Assembly: GCA_032622095.1 (NCBI GenBank)
Contig: CP136066.1
Coordinates: forward strand, 41,925,835-41,989,834
DNA length: 64,000 nucleotides
Source of the DNA: Siphonodentalium dalli
Lineage: Eukaryota; Mollusca; Scaphopoda; Gadilida; Siphonodentaliidae
Reading direction: 5' to 3'
The notes below the pieces were generated by a model. It was not told where the DNA came from and ran no database searches. It saw nothing but the letters and a program-made list of their open reading frames with translations. The translations under genes and the position numbers were made by a program. This document shows, one piece after another, positions 1-12,129 of the stretch (within the stretch, counting starts at the first letter, position 1; each line of letters begins with the position of its first letter).

Positions 1-3000
1 TCCCGCACAATGATTCAATTTACGAAGATTACTATGGATATTATGTCAGAGAATTCCCGAGAAACTTCGACGGGCCATCCAACCTCGTTCATGAACCAAT
101 CCTATTCCGGCGGTATACATCTGCCATGGTGCAATTGACAAGACTAAAGTTTAGCTATGATATCTGAACAAGGCCCCGGGTAATCTCCTGGTTTATAGTT
201 TAAATTCCAGGCTTCAAAAGCCTGTCACTGTTAGCTACATGTATGTGCAGTAATCTGATTGAATCTGTCGCTAGACATTTAGTATACGAGAAGATATACT
301 CAATCGTTATCGATATTCGAGAACGTATGGCGATCACATGCATCATTTGAACGCGGGTAACTGACAGCGCCTAAAGTAGGCAAATTCACTATTCTCTTCA
401 CATACCATGTTGGTCTCTACTAAAGTATTTATATAATATCATAATTGAATTTAGCACAAGACCATATACTTAACGCGCTTGAACATATATTTCGGTTTTA
501 TATAGTGAATGGTATGTTCTTATCGAAAGCCCATGCGTGATAAGTATAGGTTATTACCCGCTTGTGTATCTGTAGAAGAAATATAGACCTAGGCCGTGAA
601 GCGGCCGCGGTCTATATTTATTGTACAGATACCCTAACGGGTTATGACATATTTATAAAACTATTCACACCCCAATTTAAGGCAAACAAAATTTAACCAC
701 ATTCTATACGACGATTAGCTATCAATTACCATTCAATCAAAAGTTAATTGAATGGTGTGTGGTGTTACATTTTCCTGTTGAACAATTAGTCAAATGCTCG
801 TTGACAATCGGATCACTTGCGTCAGCATTATTTATCAGCGTTGATAAACCATTTTGTCTCCGAATTTAAAAACGAGTTTATACTGATGACGTGTTTCTGG
901 ATAAAACGGATTCTTCCTTGTGATAATTAACTGTTTCGGCTGTTAATGTTATTTTTCGTCTTGTTGTAATACTGGGATTATCGTTCAGTATACAGGAGGC
1001 AATCAAAGTTCCGGTAATGTTCGGACTCCGAAGTGAAACTATTACACATTGCATGAAGTGTGTGTGCTGAAATATCACCAGCAGTCATGACAAAAGATTT
1101 AATAAAACCTGCATATATTGCCTGCATTTTCGGCGTTCATGCATGTATATGTGAACAGTTTGTGGAATATTCTCAATGGTATCATTCCAAAGCTCGTGAT
1201 TATTGTGGATTATACATGCCAAATAGGTTTGGATTTCGTTCAGTTTACTTCCAATCATCCCGCCGCTCCCGACAAACCAAAACCAAAAATATTCAATCGA
1301 AAGCGTTGGGCCCCCACCGATGCAGCTCACCACCTATATGACCATTGCTGACCGTGCTTTAACTTCCCGAGTGACTGGTGCTATCGTTATGGCATATTGG
1401 TAAAGAATTTCACACATTTCGCCCCGATCTCCTTTCAATTAATGTCAATTTATGTGTGATATTTAGCTCAATTCTATATTTTGGCCCCGTCGAAATACAG
1501 ATTCATACAAGAAATATTGTTCGTGAATTGGAGCAATTTGATTGTCAGAGGGGTGTGAACCGGTTTATAATGATATGCATACGTGTCATTCTTACACGCT
1601 GGTATATGGCAGAAATATCAAATTAAATTAAATTTAAATTGGCGGCCATCTCGATTACAACAAGATATTAATAACTTCAAAGTATTTAAATCGGAGTACA
1701 TTCATTCATATATCTAACACCGAGATACCGTTCCACTGTGGTGGACATGTTGTTTGACATTTAACACAAATATAATGTTTGGCGAATTTTCATGATGATT
1801 ATTTGGAAAATAATTGTCAAATGAACTCGCCGTTTGAGTCATTGTGGTAAGGCAACTGATATGATTGTGTTATAACATGGCGATTATTTATTTGGAAGAA
1901 GCAAACTAGTCTACTATATTCACCTTCTACGTGACAGAAACGTAATTCGGTGAAAGAGGAAAAAATTTGTGTATTGTATTTTGGCTGCCATCTTGGAAGC
2001 CACATTTGATTATGTGACAGTTACTGGATCCAGCTAGATGTAAATACATTATGTAATGATCTTACGCATTTCCATCACCGATTAATTCTAATTATCTTTA
2101 AGAAAATAGTTAGAAAATAAAAAAAGTATATTTTGGCGAAAATTTATACCACTTCTTTAAAACATCGCATTTGGAGAAGAAAATCAAGGCAATGAGCCAA
2201 GTAATCAACTAATTTGATGCTTAAGTGATTTGTTATCAAGATTGAAGAGAAGAATATTCCTAATCGTCACCAGTTCCATATAATCGACAACTAGAATGCA
2301 CTCACTGGAGCAGCCTATACTTGCGCCCATCACACATTTGGCATGTTGTGTGGTGTCTTGCCAACAACAGATTGAACCACGGGTGCTGGCCCCTCGTTTG
2401 AGAGATTGATAACAAAAATCTAGATATCAAATCTCTGTTCATCCATCGCTGCAATAGTTGTGTGTACGGACATAATATCTCTGTTATCTCAATTTGATCT
2501 ACACTAGTTACACTAATGATAGTCTTAGTAATACGTACGAGTTGTTCGACATATTAATATAACAATATAGACATCGTTCATATGAAGGGTGTGAAGACGA
2601 TTGGTTTCCGACGATGCTATATTATATGCCAATTGGGTTAACTTACTAGTTTGACTAGAATGATATCAAGTGTGTATGCCAGTGGCAAAAACCATCAAAA
2701 TAAATTACAAAATACCGACACAATTAAATAAAGGAAACGGGATCATTGGTTAGTCTTTGATTAACAATGTGTCAATGTGAACTTGCCCTTAGCGACTGAT
2801 CTACAGACTTCGGGAACATATCAAAATGTCTATTGCGTTTGAGAATGAGAAAGCTTGTTTTCCCAGTTAATTTATAAGGCATTTTAATAATCCATGTTTC
2901 CACATTCACATTTTCAGTGCAATTGTTTTTCAATTGAACCACGCGCCCGACTGTTTGACCGGACATGATTTATATGCACCAGGATCTTTCGAAAATGTTT

Positions 3001-3270
3001 TGAACTTTCCAGAAATATGTTCGCACCTCACAGTCACTGCATCTTTTAGACTGATCTCAACTCATTTCCTCGAGTTTCAAGATATATAAAATAGGTTTCT
3101 AATGGGCATGTACTGTTGCCGACGTTTGTTTTACATGTAGTATATATATTTATAATAATCAAACACGAAGTTGTTGGCAGATGGAATGGTTTAGCCTGTC
3201 CGTGTAATACGAGTCTCAGCTGTCTGGACATCGACGCAATCATGTCTGGTGTTTTGCGCGCCCATGTAGC
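1..3270. other. Non-coding AT-rich stretch
   Basis: I see no supported gene. Short open frames here are not conserved-looking and overlap on both strands. The stretch contains a cluster of small hairpins (555-647, about 739-766 and 833-850) and scattered 'GGCNGCCATCTTG' strings that recur in dispersed repeats elsewhere in the window. It is probably intergenic or intronic. Confidence 0.6.
555..647. repeat. Imperfect inverted repeat (hairpin), about 35-40-bp arms
   Basis: The left arm (around 'acccgcttgtgtatctgtag') and the right arm (around 'ctgtacagataccctaacgg') are near reverse complements. The innermost 10 bp ('aatatagacc' / 'ggtctatatt') are perfect. The short loop contains GCGGCCGC. It could be a small MITE relic or a structured RNA; nothing in the sequence decides. 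Confidence 0.6.
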
Positions 3271-3460
3271 TCGTGACGTCCTGATGTGCGTCGTGACGTC
3301 ATGGCGTCTTGATCTGTTTCCAGAAAGAAATAATTCAATATTGTTCATTAATGAACGATTTATTACCAAAATAAAACCAGATAACAATGCAAATTAAGTA
3401 TATATGTGGATTTAAATTACAATTGATGCAACCATTTCATATTAGCGCGTGTTCATTTTT

Positions 3461-3728
3461 TACAATATGTACTTCCGGTATGACGTAACATATTCACGGA
3501 AGGACAGACATCCGAGCCGAAAACATCAATTTCCCACCTCCGGTCGCCATTTTGGCGGCCATCTTTAATCGAGAGATTCAATTTTTATATAAAATTATAT
3601 CATGGCGTCACACCATACGCTGCACAAAAGGATTGTCATTTATTTTATATCACAATTATATTTTTATCATGAAATCCAATAATAGCGAACTTCAGAAAAT
3701 GAGCACGGCGGCCATATTTGTGACGTCA
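3461..3728. promoter_or_regulatory. Cluster of ETS-, CRE- and YY1-like motifs
   Basis: An ACTTCCGGT (ETS/NRF2-like) string is followed within a few bases by TGACGTAA (3481-3488, CRE-like), and about 60 bp later by back-to-back CCATTTTGGCGGCCATCTTT (YY1-like) near 3546-3566. A full TGACGTCA lies at 3721-3728 beside another GGCGGCCAT. Upstream, TGACGTCC and TGACGTCA occur at 3274-3281 and 3294-3301. These motifs are typical of animal housekeeping promoters. No gene is recognisable on either side, and the GGCCATCTT string also occurs in repeats here, so function is inferred only. Confidence 0.35.
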
Positions 3729-4094
3729 TCAGAGCACCCAGTCGCGACATCAGGGGGAGTCCATATACTGGCTCATGAATATGGTCTCTATATTTGTTCA
3801 TGATTTTCCAACGGGAGCCCAAAATCGGACATAAGCGACTCTACTGTCAGTCAGAATATTCCAATAATTTTAGTCACCAATCGATGAAATGAAATCATTA
3901 GTGAAATTCAATTGACAATGTGACCACAATCAGTGAAAGAAACCATCCCCCAACCCCTAACCATACATTGTCGCCTCGTCCTTGACGAATGCAACTGATT
4001 ATCCAGAGGCCAATAATTTATTGTCTCCATAACGGTAAGTATAATGTCGGCCAAAAAGCGAATGCGAATAACATTTTCTCTATATACATTGTAC

Positions 4095-4545
4095 TAGCGG
4101 GGTTACCTGGCATTGCCCAGGTTAAAGTGATGTGAAACCCTCTGCATGTTGTGGATATTGGTGGGAATAGAGGTTACTCTTGCTCAAATTGTTACACGTA
4201 TTCTCATAAATTGTATATTCAATAGCATCAAAAAACATTATTTTTTAACATTGAATGTAAGAAGTGGCTCACCTTGTGAATTGTCATTTTGTTTATCATG
4301 ATTAATCCATTCCACCAATAAAGAAGTATTTATTTAATTTCTGAGTATTCTTCAGACGTTATAACATGAAACTTGAACATCATAAACACATTATTTCGCA
4401 AAATTTAAAGACGACAATTAGGATATACTTATATAGAGATGTATCAATCTAGTTGGTTAGACTAAGTTTTTTAGGACACCTGGTTATCATATCTCCATGA
4501 AGATACAGATGTGTTAAAGAAATGCCCAGGTGCGCCTCGGTTCAT
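4095..4545 (+). repeat. Dispersed repeat, inverted copy at 40735-41196
   Basis: Starting at 'actagcggggttacctgg', this segment matches the reverse complement of 40735-41196 along almost its full length. Shared strings include 'cccaggttaaagtgatgtga' and 'caccaataaagaag'. Its edge phrase (ACTAGC followed by a G/C-rich imperfect palindrome) resembles the edge of the duplicated unit at 61.0 and 62.1 kb. No coding capacity is seen. Confidence 0.65.
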
Positions 4546-4739
4546 GGCGCTATCTATTGGCGAAATATTCTCAGTTTAATAGGAATGTTGATATGCATGT
4601 ATAACAGCTACATGTGTCTGATACGGAGCGCGATTTTGAGTGGTTTATTTTATTTCTTTTGCTTGGAAACTATATTGAATGTAACAGACTCAATTGTGTT
4701 ATAATATATACATGATCCAATCTAATATGCAATCCCCTG

Positions 4740-5760
4740 ACGGTTCGAGGTATCTCCGTTTGCAAGTGTATCTGTTAAATAAAATGATAAATATGCGTTT
4801 AATGCTTTCTTCTATGTATCTGTTTTGCTAGCTCATTATACGTTTTAACACACACGATTTGATTCCTCATATCATTTGAGAAGAACGTGTATGAATTTGA
4901 TGGTTATTGGCACTAAACATATTTGTTATCAGTTTTAGTGACCCTCCCGTCCCTATTTCAGACGGAAGTGGTGCCTCTTTTGTCATCATTAAACAACATA
5001 CTTAGACTCATTATGGAAATATAATAAAAATATATATAACATTGGTAAAAAATGGCGAGTATACAAATTAGTATCAAACTTAGGGCCCCCACATCTCTCA
5101 TCAAAACGGCATCAAATTGGCGTATCTAAACCACACGATTAGTTTCTCGTACCACAGAGAAGAATGTATATCAATCTGGTGGAAATATGCGTTAAACATA
5201 TTGTTCATATGTCTGTGTATGTTCCTCTCACTCTCTGTGCATCCTGACTCGAATGACCCTACCTGTGACAGCTTGTGACATCATTAAAAACATAATTAGA
5301 CTCTTGATATCATGGAGATGATTATTGATAAGTTTGGTACTAATCGGCGACTAAATAAAGTTTTATCAAATTTAGTGCCCACCCAAACCCATCTCTCACC
5401 AAAACATCACCAACCTGGCGTCTTTAAATCGCACGATCAGACTCCCCGTATTATGGATAAGAATGTGTATCAGTTTGGTGGAAATGGTGCTAAAATGATT
5501 GCGTATCAATTTATGTGCCCCTCTGCCTTTCACTTCACCCCTGACTCGAATGATGCCACTTTTGACAGATTTAAGCTACACCATTAGACTCCTCATACCA
5601 TGGGGATAATATTGTACAAGTGTGGTGGCAATCGGCGACTAAACCCATTCTTATCAAATTGAGTGCTCCTCCCACATTTTCGAAACAGGAGAGACGTATG
5701 TTGGGCTTTTAGATTTCATTGAATTTGACTATCCATTTATCAACCCATTCGCTGATTTTC
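4740..5760 (+). repeat. Diverged tandem array of ~150-bp units
   Basis: Units carry a phrase like 'ctcgtaccatggagaagaat', then 'tatcaatttggtggaaat', then 'gtgagagatggg', recurring at about 5148, 5308, 5446 and 5600. The same family recurs in the same orientation at 34.85-35.23, 36.25-36.55 and 39.43-40.2 kb. Units are strongly diverged, so the array is old. Short frames through it (for example 5312-5587) are repeat artefacts. Confidence 0.6.
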
Positions 5761-6533
5761 AGCAAGTCGTAATATACCGACGAGTCTAATGTGTGTATAT
5801 CAGAGTTAGTGTTCATGAGACACGTATCATCGGCAAATCGTCTAGCTCAACCAATAACATCAGATTAATTTACTTATAAGATCGATAGATCAATAACAAA
5901 TGTCAACCAATTTTAAATCTATTTCTGACAGAGTTACTCTTTTGAGGAAAAAATCGACGATATCATCTTCGATTCGTATCCATAGCAACTTTATAATATT
6001 CTTGATCTTTCCTTCTGCTGGTTAAATAAAACATTCGGTCAAGTGGTCATTTTGCGGTGCTTGGCTATTCCGAGCGATTTGAGCAAAAGCCAGTGTCTAT
6101 GGGAAACATTGAAGATATAATATAGTTTTAATATTTTAATAATTGTGGACTGTTGTCTGTATAAAACGACAGGGATTAACATCTTAACTATTGCCGGTTT
6201 GCTACAACCAACACAGCTATTATTTAAATTTAAATATATTTCACAATACACATGATGCATGTTTTGAATGGTTTCTCTAATTTGTACAAATCAGCCAAAC
6301 ATCGTGATAATGACAACTTTATATAAAATAACGGTGCTGTTTCTCAACAGCCCCGCTTTGCCATACAAACATCATAGCAAATTAGCAGGACCACTTGATC
6401 AGGGGTGATAAAATGCAAACGAAACACTAAATACTATCGATATAATTCATTTCTCTGTTAACAGTTGGACTTTGATGAAATAAGAAATAAGAAAATCAGA
6501 AATCATCAAAGGCCAACTGGAAGCTGAGTATTG
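5761..6533. other. Non-coding, with a repeat shared with 47.8-48.0 kb
   Basis: No gene is seen. About 6260-6405 resembles 47822-47990, sharing 'aatgacaacttta', 'gcaccagtttgcc'-like text and 'agcaggaccacttga', so it is a diverged dispersed repeat. Confidence 0.5.
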
Positions 6534-6683
6534 GCTAATTCTCGTATATTATACTTACGATCTGGTGTAAGCTATTTCTCGTATATTATACTTACGATCT
6601 GGTGTAAGCTAATTCTCCGTATATTAAACTTACGATCTGATGTAATCTAATTCTCCGTATATTATACTTGCGATCTGATGTAA
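6534..6683 (+). repeat. Minisatellite, 37-38-bp unit, 4 copies
   Basis: Four consecutive units of the type 'gctaattctcgtatattata' plus 'cttacgatctggtgtaa'. The first two are nearly identical. The last two share an inserted C and a G-to-A change, which suggests stepwise duplication. Confidence 0.85.
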
Positions 6684-8282
6684 TCTAAATTGGAAATTTG
6701 GAGATAACTTCATCCTATATTCCAAACGTTTATCACTTAATGTATTACACACACAACAGGTGGCCGCGTCAATATCAGATAGTGATTTATCGCATTGTCA
6801 ACAAGCGTAAATATATTCGTCCCATGTTATCTCGAGAGGCATGTACATGTAGTAGCTTTACTCATAATAATCTTTTGACATTGGACATATACTGACATTA
6901 ATAAGGTCACGCCAACGATGTATATATCTAGATGTATAAAGTGTTGAATAATTATGCAGGTCTAAATCAAATAAATGTATATGTGTCAATACCGAAGATT
7001 ACGTAATGACTGCATTGCTAGCCACGAACGTACATGGAAACGCAAACAGACATATGCATGTAGATATCGGTATTCAGCTCTAGAAGTGTGAACCTGTTAT
7101 ACTGCCGTGATGTTATTATATGTTCAGCACTGCGCCATGACGTAATTGATTCACTAAAAAACTCGAATCCTCTATTTTCGGGAACGCTTTTAAGTTTGTG
7201 AGTTGGCGAAAGCATGAGTTGTGATACATATTGCTCTTTTGTATTTTGTTTCAGAAAACACTAGTTTTGTGTATTTTTATAGACGTGCCATACTACCATT
7301 AAATATTGACTACCACATCAGCGTATTTGTCATATTAAATAAATGGAACCAATGCTCTTGTTAGTTGGAGGTGTACTTTTGGTGTATGAAGTCACGAAAC
7401 ATGGAAAAGTTTCCCATCCGACATTATGGTCCAATAAAGTCACACAGTGTGGTGTGATAGTTTAGTCAATTAAAATGTTGCATATTCATCGAGCTTTTCC
7501 TTAAAAAAAAGCCCTCAAAATAGTTTCCAATAACAATGGTCACAAATGAAGGATAGGTATGCAGTGCAATTTTGATAAGGTTTTGATTTTCGGTTGATGA
7601 AATGTTGAGCTAACTTGGGCCATTGTTCTATGTAAAGTTCTTTCTCAAATTGCACAGACTAATTGTAAATATTGTGCCTGTATTTATATAGTTTTTTAAC
7701 AATTTCTTGACCACATTGACAAGTAGTTCAGATAATATATTCACCATGTTATCTCGCCAATCAATACGAACCCTTCTGTACTTGTATTAGCATGTATGCT
7801 GTATATTGTCTACTTCAGATTCCTGATCATCCATCAAAGCGAATACTAAACCATTCCGATGTATACTGATGTTACTGAGTGGCGAATTTATTAATTAAAA
7901 TCAATGATAACGCCCGCGTATGTGTTAGGCGGGTACCGGTGTAATTTGCAAAACACAAAATTATTTTGTTAGAAAAAAAATATTAATGCCATCAAATCAA
8001 ATGTATGTCTCCCCAGTCTGAATTTCAAAGATGATGAAAGAAACTATATTATTTGACATTGAACTGTTTATTGATTGAACTTGCTTCATATCGACGCCAA
8101 TCATTATTTTAATATCTAGTTTCTATATATACGTTGTTGATTGTTGATATGGGGTTTGGGATTTGACCCGGGAAAATTTGGAAGGGGCGGCACCCCTTCC
8201 CTTCAACCCACTATTGAATTTTAATACTAACATGATATGGTATTACATAAACATGAAGTGGTGAAGGTGAAATGGAAATTAT
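6684..8282. other. Non-coding AT-rich stretch
   Basis: No supported gene, RNA or repeat array was recognised. Open frames are short and look random. Confidence 0.5.
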
Positions 8283-9096
8283 CTATTTTTTTTTAGTTTT
8301 CTTGGCCTTCTTTTTGTTTCGATGTTCTGTTGTTGTAGCTGCTGCTGTTGTTGTTGTTGTTTCAGAGTCGGAGTCGGAGGCGATGGTCCTGGCTAGTATC
8401 ATTTCTTTTAACTTTGCCATTTCTTCTGCTACTTTGTTTGCTGCCGCCATCGTCTCCAGAGCTTCCTGAACGACTTCGACCATCACTGAAGAGTTGGAAC
8501 CGCAGCTGTTGTTGTTGATGCTAGTGGAGATGGGGACACCGGGATGAGATGGAATTCCGGTGTCCGAGGTGGTAAACTGTCCAACTCCACGTCGAAGCTG
8601 GCGGCAGGAACATCTGGGGTGGTGTCCACGTCCCTGTCTCCGCTCGCCTCGGCACGACAGCAGGGACATCCGGCAGATCAACGGAGTCCCTGCTAGCTGG
8701 TACGATGTCGTCTGTCTCCATGCAGGTCGGGTCGTCTGGGCGTCTCTCAGACAACTCCGACCTACCGGCTGTGACACTGGACGTCGGCTGAACCACACGG
8801 GAAGGGGTGACCGGCAGATCAACAGTCACCCCCATCTTCTTCTTCCGTTTCGCCCGTCTGGCGGCGTCCCTTCTTCTTCTTGATGGCGTCTTCTTTTTTG
8901 GAGGCCCCTTCTTCACTGTACGGCGGGTTTCGGCGTTCCTGTCCCGGGCAGAATACCTCTGGATACCAGCATCCTCTGTCCGGAATTCAATGCAAAGGAC
9001 CAGATAGCCCCTGTTAGCCTGGAGATTCCAGCTAACAGTGTCCACTATCTGACTTCTTTGCATTGCAGCTAACGCGGCGTCGGGGATTAGCTCCAT
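8283..9096 (-). pseudogene. Lysine/arginine-rich ORF, probably transposon-derived, frame broken
   Basis: I do not recognise this gene with certainty. A frame starts at a real ATG (9094-9096) and runs 191 residues. Residues ~1-45 look folded ('DTVSWNLQANRGYLVLCIEF'). They are followed by a very basic tract rich in PSRRRRDAARR and KRKKK, then a Pro/Ser/Asp-rich linker. A second frame overlapping its end (8283-8822) carries a helical Ala/Glu/Lys segment, a Ser-Asp acidic patch, a Thr run and a KKKAKKTKKK tail ending in a stop. The two together look like one protein broken by a frameshift near 8.55-8.8 kb. Local GC is clearly higher than in the flanks, as for coding sequence. The basic 'PSRRRRDAARR' style is familiar to me from gag/ORF1-like proteins of molluscan mobile elements, but that is memory, not a search. 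Confidence 0.45.
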
Positions 9097-11690
9097 AATC
9101 CGTCCTGAGCCTAATACAAAACCGTCTCATTCAGGCCGGCATTAGCACGAGGGCGGCTACTCCCCGACGGTCACAATCCACACAACTCACTCCTGCTAAT
9201 GTCTGACAAGAGGAACAGCAGACAGACAAAGCAATTATGACTGTCCCGCTCGACTACTGCCAGAAAAATTTAGTTTTGTGTTAATCGCGGATTAACTAGA
9301 GAGCACACTCCACTTCTACCCTAGTGTACATTATTCCTACGTATCGGATTTATTTATTCCTCTCCGTCGTCAAGTACAGTAGTTTCAACCCAGTTGTTGT
9401 GCATAATATCCTGCAATTGATAACTCATAGAACAAAACAGATTATACATTGTGGTGGTTGAAGATGGGGTCCCTTTTCATGGATGCAAGTTACAATATGT
9501 GTTATCATAAATTAAGTCTTTTCAAACCATTAACGAACTTTTCTTTTGGGAGTATAAGCTATAGGATTAATAGAATGACACTGAAATCTGTTTTACTCAA
9601 AACATTTACACTGGAGCCGCAAAATGCTGATTCGTGTCTCGTTAACCGTGAATATCAAACAATGAATGAACTAAATGAAGAAAAATATTTATTTAAAATA
9701 TGTTGTACTTTCAAATGACTGCTCTTTTCTGTGAGTTAGTATTTTTAAAAGACACCATCAACAGAACAAATATGCTAGTTTATGTATATATTGGGACAGA
9801 TTCCAATTGTGATTTTATAACATATACATGCACATCATTACATAATTTTCTTTTAATCCCTTGGTAGTATGTGTTCGATTTCTGGTTTAGTGCATTCATC
9901 CAATTATTCAACTGAGTTTTTGTGACTCTGAGAAGGTGTGGGCTTATTTTTTCTGCTCATAGATGGTTTTCGCCAGAAATCAAGAATGAACTCCGGTGGT
10001 TTAGAATAAAAGTTACATACACGCAATTCTAAATCTTCTTCTTTATCGAAGGAGCATCGATCAGCTCACTGTTGGCCGAAGGATTCAAATTTTAAATCAA
10101 AGATGGATGCTAACGGTCATGTTTTGAAACGAAATTCGGGAAAAAAATTATAGCTGCCATCTAAAAGTCACCCCGAACATCCGTATGAAGTTTTATGATG
10201 ATCGCATGAGTCTGTTCGTGTAAAATTCACCATATTGCTGTAGTTATACCAGTAACGACAATAAACAAAGAAGATTAAAAAATACGGATACTATGAGATA
10301 TCTTATAAATTTTGGACTGAAAATCAGTGAAAAGGCTGAAAAATGGATTTTCCCATTTATTAAAGAAACTAAAAAAAAACAAAAACATTGCAAGCCAATA
10401 AGAACAGTTTACAAGCGTTTTGTCGACTCTCTCGGCGGATGTTTCTTTAAATATACGGTAAGCGTTGGTGGTGGGTGTTGCTGTTAAAAGTCACAAATTT
10501 TGTTCTTATACAAATCATAAGTATCGCGTAAATTACATGTTATTGTCATGTTTGTAGTCGATGTTATGTAAATAAATAGTGCGTAAAGAGTATTCGATAA
10601 GCAGAAGACTCAACACCGGAGACCCTACTAATGAACTTTGGTTAAAAAATGCCACCAAGTTGTTTACAACATACCGGTATAGCGCTTGCTAATCTTCGCC
10701 CTCATAATTTCAATGTTGAATGGACCAACGTGAATCACTCTCCTAAATATTACCACGGTGTTGAGTGTGTTGCTTATCACTCATTATGTACGTGATGTAT
10801 ATAAACAAACGCTCGGCTCACACAAGGAGTGTTTTGTGGATATGATCGCATTCATACTATAACATTATACAATACTATTGTTATATTCTTGGGGAAATTT
10901 GTCATAATGTGGTAACTGTTATTTCTAAATTATAACCTGTAACGAGGGCCATCCGTCCCTTTAAACCTACCCTAACATTTACCTTAGTTTTAGAGTTCAC
11001 ACATTATCGCTGCTTGTAAAATAAAATCTGTGCAAAAAGGAAATTTACTGCTATCATTATTTGAGATTTATTTAGATATAATTAACGATTAACTTGATAA
11101 AATATAGGTAATATTTGTCTCCCAAATTGTCGACAATCGATTTTAAATAGAAATCTGACGACATGACCTTCATAAACCGTTATTGTATGATTCGTTTGTG
11201 AGTAACCGTGTCCCATGCCCAGCATCAATAGGGAGGTTTAGATATAAAAGCCTGCCCGTCCAGCAATATAAAACGATACTTTTCTCCACTGTTTGGTGTG
11301 AGATCGTCAATGGTGGAACAACTACATTAAGAGTATGTTGATAAACTCCACATGACACCGAGTGTGGAGTGTTACACACGAGACACAGTCTTATTTAATG
11401 ATGACTTTAATATGACACGTTTCGTTTATCACTGACGACTAACAAACTCACTACTTTACTGGTTGGTTATTTGCGGGGGGGGGGGTAATCGTCGTTACAG
11501 TCGGTATGCCATATCACGACGTAGTCAGTTTTACGGGTGCAGGAAAGACCACGAATATGGTCATTCACCGCGCGTAGAAACCACTGACTCTCGGAAAGCA
11601 AATGACAAACTTACCCAGATACAGGAATCTGATTACACTCCCTTAGCGTGGATCAGGAATCCGCGCTTATCGGGGTTAGTACCAGCTTCG
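9097..11690. other. Non-coding stretch
   Basis: No supported gene. A short frame at 10293-10487 (64 residues, Lys-rich) runs into a GTAAGC donor-like site at about 10459, so a small first exon is possible, but nothing downstream supports it. A string near 11225 (AT'AGGGAGGTTTAGAT') recurs near 15085 and in reverse near 18280, marking a dispersed repeat. Confidence 0.45.
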
Positions 11691-11701
11691 TCAACGCTGA
11701 A

Positions 11702-12034
11702 CGGCCTATATATGACGGCGTAATGCACTGAGCGCTCTACCGACTGGACAGCCTATATATGACGGCGTAATGCACTGAGCACTCTACCGACTGGACAGCC
11801 TATATATGACGGCGTAATTCTCTGAGCACTCTACCGACTGGACAGCCTATATATGACGGCGTAATGCTCTGAGCACTCTACCGACTGGACAGCCTGTAAT
11901 ATATATGACGGCGTAATGCGCTGAGCACTCTACCGACTGGACAGCCTATATATGACGGCGTAATGTACTGAGCACTCTACCGACTGGACAGCCTATATAT
12001 GACGGCGTAATGCACTGAGCACTCTACCGACTGG
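11702..12034 (+). repeat. Minisatellite, 47-bp unit, about 7 copies
   Basis: The unit begins 'cctatatatgacggcgtaat' and ends 'ctctaccgactggacag'. Copies differ at a few positions (gca/gta/gcg after 'taat', and one copy has a 4-bp expansion of the TA run). On the minus strand each unit reads CAGTCGGTAGAGCGCTC, which resembles the D-arm/box A part of a tRNA. Confidence 0.9.
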
Positions 12035-12129
12035 ACCACCGTGGCCTCAAGAGGCTGTGTGACATTACACAGCGAGTAATGTTTCAGAGTAATTACAGCG
12101 AGTAATGTGTAATGTTGCACAGCCTGTTG

